This document shows, one piece after another, positions 42,005 through 49,689 of a stretch of DNA of 64,000 nucleotides. The notes under the pieces are model-generated. The model did not search any database. It was given only the letters and a program-made list of their open reading frames with translations, and was not told the origin of the DNA. The stretch is from Bacteroidales bacterium (GTDB lineage Bacteria > Bacteroidota > Bacteroidia > Bacteroidales > P3), in contig WQWA01000002.1 of NCBI GenBank assembly GCA_009785505.1, forward strand, positions 1 to 64,000. The letters are read 5' to 3'. The translations under genes were made by a program, and so were the position numbers. Every line of letters begins with the position of its first letter. Positions within the stretch are counted from its first letter, which is position 1.

Positions 42005-43363
42005 CTAAGATGTTTCTTGTTTAACTAAATCCATTCCTTTGCGAATGATGTCTTGAATTTCTGTTTTCGACGGATCAATAAATTCACACAACGCAAAATC
42101 CTCGGCATCGACTTCGTAAATCCCCAATTGTTCCATTGCATCAATATCTTCGATGATACAGGCTTTGATAAGTTGCGTCGGCAAAATATCCATCGGAAAA
42201 ACTTTTTCGAACTTCCCTGTCCAAATCAAGGCACGCTCTCCGCCGTGATAATTCGTATCTAACACATATTTTGCATTCGGCATTATCCACGAAAAGAACG
42301 AATGCCAAAAACTGAATTTCTCAAACCCGGGCATTCCCCAACCCATAAATTCGTAATAATCTCCTTCGGGGATTACAGTAATTACATAATCGTAAAAACC
42401 CAAATAACCGTCTAATGAAACCTTTTTTCCGGTAAGTACGTTTCCACTGATGTAGCGAGGATTTGCATCAGCAATCAATGATTTTTCAACAAGCGGCTTT
42501 ATGCATGCACCGGCAGTAATTTTATGATAGCCCGTCCGCTTGAGTTCGGAACCGGCCATAGGTACAATTTTAGTCATGTCTAAATGACCTTCCAAAAACA
42601 ATCGTCCAATGACAATCACATCTTGCGGATTGACAAACCACACGACTTCTCCCTTATTAATAGGACTGAGATGATGAATTTGAATACCGACATTTCCGGT
42701 TGGATGTTTTCCTGAAAATTTGTTAATCACCACATTTTTTGCAGACAAAAAGGTATCTTCGCGTGTGAGATCTTCGTGTACATTCAAATGTACTTTTGCT
42801 TCGGTCAATTTTGCCAAAATATCCAATCCTGTTTGAAAGTTTTGCTTTTCACCATATACAGCATAATCGTAATCCACACCCATCGGAGCTGTGTCGAATG
42901 CTGAAACCACAATCATTTTCGGCTTGTCGTCAGGGTTGGCAATCACATTGAAAGGGCGCATACGAATGCATGCCCACAAACCGCTTTCGAGTAGTTTTGA
43001 ACGGATTTGACAACACGTTAGTTCGCTTGCCTCGCCTTTACCGAAGTCGATACGTTCGATTTTTTCATCAGGTGTGATACGAATTTCTTCGATCACACGT
43101 TTTTCGCCGCGTACAATCGCTGAAACTATCCCGCTGACCGGCGATGTGATCTTGATGCGTTCGTCTGCTTTGTCGAAAAACAGGGGTGTCCCGGCTTTAA
43201 CAACCGTTCCTTCCTCAACCAAAAGTTTCGGACGAACACCATGAAAATCGGTCGGTTTAACCGCATAAGAGTCGATTTTGAACGTTGAAGACATCATCGT
43301 TTTGTCAGCCTCGCCCTCGATTCGAATTGTAAAACCCCGCTTTATACGAATTTCTTTTGACAT
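42005..43363 (-). CDS. nqrA: Na+-translocating NADH:quinone reductase subunit A
   Basis: 452 residues. N-terminal RnfC-like barrel-sandwich region (VVKAGTPLFFDKADERIKITSPVSGIV) and the long soluble part with LRPF-type MRPFNVIANPDDKPKMI and GHLDMTKIVPMAGSELKRTGYHKI; no 4Fe-4S motifs, which separates it from RnfC. First gene of the nqr operon. ATG 43363 is chosen because the longer frame crosses the -7 box at 43394-43401. Confidence 0.96.
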   Translation of the reverse strand: MSKEIRIKRGFTIRIEGEADKTMMSSTFKIDSYAVKPTDFHGVRPKLLVEEGTVVKAGTPLFFDKADERIKITSPVSGIVSAIVRGEKRVIEEIRITPDEKIERIDFGKGEASELTCCQIRSKLLESGLWACIRMRPFNVIANPDDKPKMIVVSAFDTAPMGVDYDYAVYGEKQNFQTGLDILAKLTEAKVHLNVHEDLTREDTFLSAKNVVINKFSGKHPTGNVGIQIHHLSPINKGEVVWFVNPQDVIVIGRLFLEGHLDMTKIVPMAGSELKRTGYHKITAGACIKPLVEKSLIADANPRYISGNVLTGKKVSLDGYLGFYDYVITVIPEGDYYEFMGWGMPGFEKFSFWHSFFSWIMPNAKYVLDTNYHGGERALIWTGKFEKVFPMDILPTQLIKACIIEDIDAMEQLGIYEVDAEDFALCEFIDPSKTEIQDIIRKGMDLVKQETS

Positions 43364-43393
43364 GATATTGAGATATGCTTTTGAAATGATTTG

Positions 43394-43401
43394 CAAAGGT
43401 A
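43394..43401 (-). promoter_or_regulatory. -7 promoter element for nqrABCDEF
   Basis: TACCTTTG on the minus strand, 30 bp before nqrA ATG; divergent from the THI-box promoter. Confidence 0.65.
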
Positions 43402-43453
43402 CAAAAAAAAAATTGTATTTCAAAATTTTTTTGGCATTTTCAAAAAAAAACCG

Positions 43454-43461
43454 TATCTTTG
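43454..43461 (+). promoter_or_regulatory. -7 promoter element for the thiamine operon
   Basis: TATCTTTG ten bases before the TPP riboswitch. Confidence 0.75.
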
Positions 43462-43470
43462 CAAAAAAAT

Positions 43471-43537
43471 TAGGGGTGCTGAAAGGCTGAGATTATACCC
43501 TCTGAACCTGTACGGATAATGCCGGCGTAGGAAAAGA
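43471..43537 (+). ncRNA. TPP riboswitch (THI box)
   Basis: Core elements in order: GGGGTGCT, GGCTGAGATTATACCC, CTGAACCTG, GGATAATGCCGGCGTAGGAA; this is the conserved thi-box. It lies between its promoter and the TonB receptor gene, so it should lower expression of the receptor, pnuT and kinase when TPP is abundant. No clear separate terminator hairpin follows, so control may be at translation initiation. Confidence 0.93.
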
Positions 43538-43584
43538 TGCGTTTGTACTTCTGATTTTTTGACACGAAAACAAAAATTAGAAAT

Positions 43585-45906
43585 ATGAACATCAAACAAA
43601 CAATCAAACAAATTTTTCTGCTATCCTTGTTAATGTTGGGCAGTTGGGCGTATGCAATACGCCCCTACGATGCACAAATTGAAAACATTGAAGAAATCAT
43701 CAGATTACTCGAGTTGGAAAGCGTAACCATTGAAGCCGTTCGTGCCGATGATCAAACGCCCGTCAGTTTTTCAAACATGAGCCAAGCCGAAATTCAACGG
43801 TTGAATAATGCAACCAATATCCCTGTTTTATTGCAACTGATGCCGTCGGTGGTTGCAACTACGGAAAACGGTACTGCCATGGGCAATACGTCGTTCAGAA
43901 TTCGTGGTGTAGATGCTTCGCGAATTAATGTAACGCTCAACGGACTTCCGTTAAACAATCCGGCTTCGCAAGAAGTGTTTTGGGTTAATTTGCCGAATCT
44001 TGCAGGGTTTCTCAACTCCGTTCAAATCCAGCGCGGCGTGGGAACTTCAACGACCGGTTCTTCCGCTTTCGGTGCTTCGATCAATTTAGAAACAAACACT
44101 GTCTCGCCACGACCAACTCTTGATTTTTCAACAACTCTCGGAAGTTTCAATACGTTTGCAGCCAATGTTTCGGCAAGTTCCGGATTGCTCCAAAACGGCG
44201 TATTTGCTGAAGGAAATTTTTCTATGTTGAACAGCGATGGTTATGTTCGCAATGGATTTTCGAACCATCATTCTGCCTATTTTTCTGCCGGATTAGTCAG
44301 ATCAAGACATTTTTTGAGATTTAATTATTTGTATGGAAATCAAAAAACAGGCATCACTTGGAGAGGTGCAACAGAGGAGCAATTAGAGCAATCTCGCCGT
44401 TTCAATCAAGACGGATTTATGAGGGTATACGATGAAGATGGAAATCGTGTGTATTTTGACAATGAATCCGATAATTATCGTTCGCATATTTTACAAGCGT
44501 TTTACACGTTTCGTTTGTCCGATAATCTGAGAATTAATGCAGGATTCAACTATACGCACGGCTTTGGATATTTTGAAACCTTTCGCCCTAATGTGCGGTT
44601 ACGCAACTTTGGATTTCCTGACCAAACCGTTGACGGAGTCACATACCAAAGCTCCGATGTGATTCGCCGACAATTTATGCAAAACGATTTTTATGCTGTA
44701 AACCTTAATTTTTTATACACAAGAGATAATCTGAACGTCACGGTTGGCGGGCATTACAACTTTTACGATGGTGTTCATTTCGGACGATTGCCGTATGTGC
44801 GATTGGGCGAAAATATCTTGCAAATTCAAAACTGGCATACCAACTTAAATCAAGACTGGTACAGAAACTATATTCAACAGTCGGAAACGAGTGCTTTTGT
44901 AAAATTCAACTACACATTTTTCAATAGATTCAACGCTTTTGTGGATTTGCAATATCGTTTTCTAACTATTGCTATGAATGGAACATATCACGAACAAACG
45001 TGGCGAAATTTGCAAAACGAGTTAGAATTTTCAGAAACATTTTCGTTTTTTAATCCGAAATTCGGTATCTCGTTTCAACCTAACAGATACCAACGGATTT
45101 TTGCCTCTGTTGCACAATCTTCACGCACACCCACACGTGCTGATTTTAGAAATGCGTTTGTGATGTATTCTGAGTGGGGCGGGGAAATGGCAACGATGCG
45201 GCCGGAACATTTGACCAATTTTGAGATCGGTTATCAAATCAACAGAGATCGTTGGGCGTTTGGCAGTAACATCTATTTTATGAATTATCGCAATCAATTG
45301 ATGCCGAACGGCAGAACGAGCGAAAGTGGCTCAGCTTTGATGGATAATGTCGAGAGAAGCTATCGCTTGGGATTAGAATTGACGGGCGGTTTCAGACTCA
45401 ATAATTGGTTGAGAGCAGATGCAAATTTGACATTGAGTCAAAATAGAATTCAAGAATATGCGGTTACTCGTCACTTGTTTGATAATAACAACGATTGGAA
45501 TTTTGTCGGATTCGACACGATTACTTATCGCAATGTGGATTTGGCATATTCGCCAAACGTAGTCGGAGCAGGGATTTTGACATTTACACCGATCAAAAAT
45601 CTCAACATTATGCTCACCGGAAAATATGTCGGCAGACAATATTTTGATAATTTTTCAACACGTGAAAATCGTTTAGACGCTTATTTCGTCAGCAATTTGA
45701 GTGTTCGTTATGAATTTCCGTTTGGAAGACGAGAGGGTCGAATATTTTATGTGCAAGCATTCGTCAATAATTTGTTCAACGCAGATTATATCAGCAATGC
45801 GTACAGTTGGTCGAGTTTTTTCAGAGATGAACCCACATTTACCGAACGCCGATTTTTTGTGCAGGCGCCTATTCATTTTTCGATAAAACTCGGGATGAGA
45901 CTTTAA
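43585..45906 (+). CDS. TonB-dependent outer-membrane receptor for thiamine (OMR1 type)
   Basis: 773 residues. Signal peptide, then plug domain (about 45-170: VLLQLMPSVVATTENGTAMGNTSFRIRG, NVTLNGLPLNNPASQEVFWVNLPNLAGF, VQIQRGVGTSTTGSSAFGASINLET) and a 22-strand barrel ending in an aromatic-terminated strand (FSIKLGMRL). Its place under a TPP riboswitch and before pnuT and thiamine pyrophosphokinase supports thiamine uptake, as described for Bacteroidetes THI-box regulons. Odd feature: a 26-bp palindromic element at 43643-43668 encodes WAYAIRPY, that is the end of the signal peptide and cleavage region (LGSWAYA). No N-terminal carboxypeptidase-like domain. Confidence 0.9.
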   Translation: MNIKQTIKQIFLLSLLMLGSWAYAIRPYDAQIENIEEIIRLLELESVTIEAVRADDQTPVSFSNMSQAEIQRLNNATNIPVLLQLMPSVVATTENGTAMGNTSFRIRGVDASRINVTLNGLPLNNPASQEVFWVNLPNLAGFLNSVQIQRGVGTSTTGSSAFGASINLETNTVSPRPTLDFSTTLGSFNTFAANVSASSGLLQNGVFAEGNFSMLNSDGYVRNGFSNHHSAYFSAGLVRSRHFLRFNYLYGNQKTGITWRGATEEQLEQSRRFNQDGFMRVYDEDGNRVYFDNESDNYRSHILQAFYTFRLSDNLRINAGFNYTHGFGYFETFRPNVRLRNFGFPDQTVDGVTYQSSDVIRRQFMQNDFYAVNLNFLYTRDNLNVTVGGHYNFYDGVHFGRLPYVRLGENILQIQNWHTNLNQDWYRNYIQQSETSAFVKFNYTFFNRFNAFVDLQYRFLTIAMNGTYHEQTWRNLQNELEFSETFSFFNPKFGISFQPNRYQRIFASVAQSSRTPTRADFRNAFVMYSEWGGEMATMRPEHLTNFEIGYQINRDRWAFGSNIYFMNYRNQLMPNGRTSESGSALMDNVERSYRLGLELTGGFRLNNWLRADANLTLSQNRIQEYAVTRHLFDNNNDWNFVGFDTITYRNVDLAYSPNVVGAGILTFTPIKNLNIMLTGKYVGRQYFDNFSTRENRLDAYFVSNLSVRYEFPFGRREGRIFYVQAFVNNLFNADYISNAYSWSSFFRDEPTFTERRFFVQAPIHFSIKLGMRL
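43643..43668 (+). repeat. Palindromic element in the signal-peptide region of the thiamine receptor
   Basis: GTTGGGCGTATG CAATACGCCCCTAC; exact reverse complement of the element in mutS2 at 188-213. Confidence 0.92.
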
Positions 45907-45982
45907 CGTCATTGCGAGGGAGGCACGACCGAAGCAATCCATAATGATGTTGGATTGCTTCGCCTAACGGCTCGCAATGACG
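45907..45982. repeat. Hairpin element between the receptor and pnuT
   Basis: CGTCATTGCGAGG..GAAGCAATCC / GGATTGCTTCG..CGCAATGACG; same family as 40761-40833. Begins directly after the receptor stop codon within the operon. Confidence 0.9.
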
Positions 45983-46022
45983 ACAATAATCCCACATTGG
46001 TGGGGTAGAAAACATTAAAACT

Positions 46023-46637
46023 ATGATAGACTTTTTACTGAACCATTGGATTGAAATTTTCGCCGTAATAACGGGATTACTGTACGTATACTTGCAAATC
46101 CGACAAAACAAAATTATGTGGATTGTCGGATTTATCAGTTCGGCGATGTTTGTTTATTTGTTTTTTTCTGCGAAAATTTATGCACAGTCGGCGATATATG
46201 TATATTATGTTTTGATTAGTGTCTACGGCTATTTTAAATGGACACGAATTGAAAAACAAGCCGTTATCCCGAGCGTAGTCGAGGGATCCCCAAGCATTAA
46301 GGGGATGTCTCGACTTCGCTCCGCTCCGCTCGACATGACGGCCTTAATCACCATCAGCATAATCTTATCCGCCACCCTCGGTTGGGTATTGACCAAAACC
46401 GACTCCCCAATTCCTTGGTTTGACGGAATAGTCGCGGGCTTCAGCATCGTTGCCACGTGGATGGTCACCCAAAAAATCATTCAACATTGGTATTTTTGGA
46501 TTGGAATTAATTTATTTTGCGTACCTTTGTACCTTTCGCAGGGACTTTATTTCACTGCGCTCATGTTTTTAGTTTACTTCATCATGTCAATTATAGGTTT
46601 GAAAGAATGGAAAAAAACAGCGATAAAACCGCAATAG
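46023..46637 (+). CDS. pnuT: PnuT-type thiamine transporter (PnuC family)
   Basis: 204 residues, about seven membrane segments; NHWIEIFAVITGLLYVYLQIRQNKIMWIVGFISSAMFVYLFFSAKIYA and FWIGINLFCVPLYLSQGLYFTALMFLVYFIMSIIG are PnuC-family blocks. Position under the THI box indicates thiamine. Residues about 81-107 (IPSVVEGSPSIKGMSRLRSAPLDMTA) are encoded by a palindromic element (46263-46341) inserted in a loop between membrane helices. Overlaps the kinase gene by 31 bp. Confidence 0.88.
   Translation: MIDFLLNHWIEIFAVITGLLYVYLQIRQNKIMWIVGFISSAMFVYLFFSAKIYAQSAIYVYYVLISVYGYFKWTRIEKQAVIPSVVEGSPSIKGMSRLRSAPLDMTALITISIILSATLGWVLTKTDSPIPWFDGIVAGFSIVATWMVTQKIIQHWYFWIGINLFCVPLYLSQGLYFTALMFLVYFIMSIIGLKEWKKTAIKPQ
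46263..46341 (+). repeat. Palindromic element inside pnuT
   Basis: GTTATCCCGAGCGTAGTCGAGG and CTCGACATGACGGC as outer arms with GATCCCC..GGGGATG and nested CTTCGCTCCGCTCCGC; translated in frame in a hydrophilic loop. Confidence 0.8.
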
Positions 46638-47269
46638 TTCTCGCCAACGGCGAATTTCCGAAAAACAATGTTTTGTTGGAAAAATTGTTGCGTTCAAAAA
46701 TGATAATCTGTTGCGACGGGGCAGTTCAAAACTTGCTGAATTTCGGCATAATTCCGAATTTTATTGTCGGCGATATGGACAGTATTTCGGAAGAAAGCAA
46801 AATTAAATTTGCGGATATTCTCGTTCCCGTCCAAGATACAGACACTAATGATTTGACCAAAGCCGTAAAATTTTGCATCAAAAAAGGATTTAAAAACGTA
46901 GAAATATTTGGTGCAACCGGAAAAAGGGAAGATCATACATTGGGAAATATCTCGCTTTTGGCAGATTATATGGACGAACTTGTTTCTGTAAAAATGTTTA
47001 CGGATTACGGCGTTTTTATACCGATTTCGCAAACAACAACGCTTGAAAGTTTCGCAAATCAAGTGGTTTCTATTTTTTCAATAACACCTGAAACACTTAT
47101 TACTACGGAAAATTTGGCTTATCCGGTAAAAAATCACAACTTTCGTTCGTGGTGGGAAGGCACCTTGAATCGCTCGCTCGGCGAACAATTTTCTGTTGCG
47201 ATCGATTGTGGAAAGATCGTTATTTTTCAAGGGTTCTGCGACTCTACAACTAGAAAAATAGTTGCATAA
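46607..47269 (+). CDS. Thiamine pyrophosphokinase
   Basis: 220 residues. N-terminal TPK catalytic domain: CCDGAVQNLLNFGIIPNFIVGDMDSI, DTNDLTKAVKFCIKKG and GATGKREDHTLGNISLLADY, then the B1-binding domain (LSYPVKNH-like LAYPVKNHNF). Converts thiamine and ATP to TPP, the cofactor of the nearby Ior and Kor enzymes. Last gene of the THI-box operon; ATG at 46607 lies inside pnuT. Its last eight residues (STTRKIVA) are encoded by the first unit of the palindrome array upstream of rnf. Confidence 0.92.
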   Translation: MEKNSDKTAIVLANGEFPKNNVLLEKLLRSKMIICCDGAVQNLLNFGIIPNFIVGDMDSISEESKIKFADILVPVQDTDTNDLTKAVKFCIKKGFKNVEIFGATGKREDHTLGNISLLADYMDELVSVKMFTDYGVFIPISQTTTLESFANQVVSIFSITPETLITTENLAYPVKNHNFRSWWEGTLNRSLGEQFSVAIDCGKIVIFQGFCDSTTRKIVA

Positions 47270-47303
47270 CTAGAAAAATAGTCATATAACTAAAAAGTTA
47301 GTT
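47248..47303. promoter_or_regulatory. Three-unit palindrome array (putative operator) before rnf
   Basis: Units at 47248-47263 (AACTAGAAAAATAGTT), 47268-47283 and 47288-47303 (AACTAAAAAGTTAGTT), spacers GCAT and ATAT, exact 20-bp period. Overlaps the end of the thiamine pyrophosphokinase gene and lies 49 bp upstream of the rnf -7 box. Confidence 0.7.
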
Positions 47304-47352
47304 GTAATCCTGCATCTTCAATTTTTGATTTTTATTTCTCATTTTTTTTTCG

Positions 47353-47360
47353 TATCTTTG
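47353..47360 (+). promoter_or_regulatory. -7 promoter element for the rnf operon
   Basis: TATCTTTG, 38 bp before the rnfB ATG. Confidence 0.75.
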
Positions 47361-47398
47361 CAACTTATTTTTCATATTCTTTGCAAAAAAAAGTGCTT

Positions 47399-48256
47399 AT
47401 GAATGCAATTTTATTGTCTGTTATAATTTTCGTGTCGCTTGGTGCTTTTGCGGCGGCAATCCTATACATCATAGGAAAGAAATTTTATGTTGAAGAAAAT
47501 CCGCTTATTGGCGTAATCAGTGATTTATTGCCGGGTGCAAACTGCGGTGGTTGCGGCGTTCCGGGTTGTAGAGCTTTTGCCGAAAAAATCGTAAAACAAG
47601 GAAGTATGGCAGGACTGAATTGTCCTCCGGGAGGTGCCGATACCGTGCAGAATATTGCAAAGGCTTTGGGCGTTGAGGCGGCTGTCGAAGATCCGAAAAT
47701 TGCGGTGGTTTGTTGTTCGGGAAGTAGAGCGAATTCGCCCCAAAAAGTGAATTACGAAGGTCTTCAGTATTGTGGTTTTGCACATTCGCTTTATACCGGT
47801 GAGGGTGGCTGTCCGAACGGTTGCTTGAGTTTGGGAAGTTGTGTGAAAGTGTGTCAGTTTGATGCGATGTATATGGACGAAGAAACGGGTTTACCTGTGA
47901 TTGTCGAAGATAAATGTGTCGGTTGTGATGCTTGTGTGAAAGCGTGTCCGCGTCAAATCATCGAATTGCGATTGAAGGGCAAGAAAAGTCGTCGTATTTT
48001 TGTGTCTTGTGTAAATAAGCAAAAAGGCGCTTTGGCGAGAAAAAGCTGTTCGGTCGCATGTATCGGCTGCTCGAAATGTCAGAAAATATGCACGTTTGAT
48101 GCGGTTACGATGGAAAATAATTTGGCGTATATTGACTACGAAAAATGTAAATTATGTCGCAAATGTCTTCCCGAATGTCCGACAAATGCTATTCATGAAT
48201 TGAATTTTCCGCCAAGGAAAGAGAAAGTCGAAAATACAGAATCCGTAGAAAATTAG
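47399..48256 (+). CDS. rnfB: Rnf electron-transport complex subunit B (polyferredoxin)
   Basis: 285 residues. One N-terminal membrane helix, then the Fe-S domain GANCGGCGVPGCRAFAEKI with CPPGG, followed by ferredoxin motifs CVGCDACVKAC, CIGCSKCQKIC and CKLCRKCLPEC. Takes electrons from reduced ferredoxin. First gene of rnfBCDGEA. A TTG six codons upstream (47381) is possible but the ATG is preferred. Confidence 0.95.
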   Translation: MNAILLSVIIFVSLGAFAAAILYIIGKKFYVEENPLIGVISDLLPGANCGGCGVPGCRAFAEKIVKQGSMAGLNCPPGGADTVQNIAKALGVEAAVEDPKIAVVCCSGSRANSPQKVNYEGLQYCGFAHSLYTGEGGCPNGCLSLGSCVKVCQFDAMYMDEETGLPVIVEDKCVGCDACVKACPRQIIELRLKGKKSRRIFVSCVNKQKGALARKSCSVACIGCSKCQKICTFDAVTMENNLAYIDYEKCKLCRKCLPECPTNAIHELNFPPRKEKVENTESVEN

Positions 48257-48274
48257 AAATACAGCAATCAAGAT

Positions 48275-49597
48275 ATGAAAACTTTCAAAATCGGCGGCGT
48301 ACACCCCCCTGAACATAAACTTAAAGCAGAAGATCCATCCATCACTTTGGAACTGCCAAAGCAGGGCATCGTGTTTGTGAATCAACATCTGGGAGCACCT
48401 TCGCAGCCTATCGTTGCCAAAGGCGACAAGGTGAAAGTGGGACAGCTTTTGACGAAAAACGAAAATTTTATCGCAGCAAATGTACACAGTCCTTTCTCAG
48501 GAACGGTCAATAAAATTGATTTGGTTTACGATGCAAGCGGCTATCGCAAAGAAGCCATCATCATCGACGTTGAAGGCGACGAATGGCTCGAAAACATTGA
48601 TCGTTCGGAAACTATCAGCCGTGAAATCAAATTGAGCAAAGAGGAAATCATCGCCAAAGTTAAAGAAATGGGCATCGTTGGATTGGGTGGTGCGTGTTTT
48701 CCAACGCAGGTAAAACTAATGATTCCTGAAGGAAAAACAGCCGAATGTCTTATCATCAACGGTGTAGAGTGCGAGCCCTATTTGACCGACGACTATCGTT
48801 TGATGATGGAAAAAGGCGAAGAGATTTTGATTGGAGTTTCCATTTTACAAAAAGCAATCGGTGTAAAAAAAGCCTACATTGGTATTGAAAACAACAAGCC
48901 GAAAGCCATTGAATATTTGGCGAAATTAGCCAAATCTTTCGAAGGCATTGAGGTTGTTCCACTTAAAGTGATGTATCCGCAAGGTGCTGAGAAGCAGTTG
49001 ATTTATGCCATCCTGAAAAAAGAAGTTCCTTCAGGAAAACTCCCGATTGATATTGGTTGTGTTGTGAGCAATGTAGCAACAAGTTTTGCAGCATACGAGG
49101 CTGTTCAGAAAAACAAACCGCTTATTGATAGATTGGTGACGGTTACAGGGCTTCACGTTGAAAAAGTATCGAATTTCAAAGTGCGTGTCGGCACGCCGAT
49201 TTCCATGCTTTTAGAAGCGGCAGGCGGTGTTCCTGAAAATACAGGTAAAATTATCAGTGGTGGTCCGATGATGGGAAAAGCCTTGCTTTCGCTTGATACA
49301 GCGGTTACCAAAGGAACGTCTGCGTTATTGTTGATGAACGAAAAAGATTCACATCGCGGCGAACCGGTAAATTGCATTCGATGTGCAAAATGTGTAGAAG
49401 CTTGTCCGATGGGCTTAGAGCCTTACCTTTTGTCGGCTTTGGTAGAAAATGAAAATTTTGAACGCTTGTTGGATGAAAACGTGTTGGATTGTATCGAATG
49501 TGGTTGCTGTTTGTACAGTTGCCCGTCGTATCGTCCGCTACTTGACTGCCTTCGAATAGGCAAACAAAACGCTCGACAGCTGCAGAGTAAAAAATAA
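48275..49597 (+). CDS. rnfC: Rnf complex subunit C
   Basis: 440 residues. Starts with the FKIGGVHPPEHK signature, has a GVVGLGGA-type FMN/NADH region (MGIVGLGGACFPTQVKL, NGVECEPYLTDDYRLM), and near the C-terminus two [4Fe-4S] motifs (CIRCAKCVEACPMG and CIECGCCLYSCPS). Binds NADH and exchanges electrons with RnfB. Followed by a repeat-rich 92-bp gap before rnfD. Confidence 0.97.
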   Translation: MKTFKIGGVHPPEHKLKAEDPSITLELPKQGIVFVNQHLGAPSQPIVAKGDKVKVGQLLTKNENFIAANVHSPFSGTVNKIDLVYDASGYRKEAIIIDVEGDEWLENIDRSETISREIKLSKEEIIAKVKEMGIVGLGGACFPTQVKLMIPEGKTAECLIINGVECEPYLTDDYRLMMEKGEEILIGVSILQKAIGVKKAYIGIENNKPKAIEYLAKLAKSFEGIEVVPLKVMYPQGAEKQLIYAILKKEVPSGKLPIDIGCVVSNVATSFAAYEAVQKNKPLIDRLVTVTGLHVEKVSNFKVRVGTPISMLLEAAGGVPENTGKIISGGPMMGKALLSLDTAVTKGTSALLLMNEKDSHRGEPVNCIRCAKCVEACPMGLEPYLLSALVENENFERLLDENVLDCIECGCCLYSCPSYRPLLDCLRIGKQNARQLQSKK

Positions 49598-49599
49598 TA

Positions 49600-49659
49600 G
49601 GTGGCTTCGACAGGCTCAGCCACCGGATTGCGGTCGTTGAGCGAAGTCGAAATGTCCGC
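49600..49659. repeat. Palindromic elements between rnfC and rnfD
   Basis: Hairpin GGTGGCT..AGCCACC (49600-49624) followed by GGTCGTTGAGCGAAGTCGAA type element. The first matches the reverse complement of 4942-4966 but for one base. Confidence 0.9.
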
Positions 49660-49689
49660 AGTCAATAAAAAAAAACGAAAATCAAAAAT

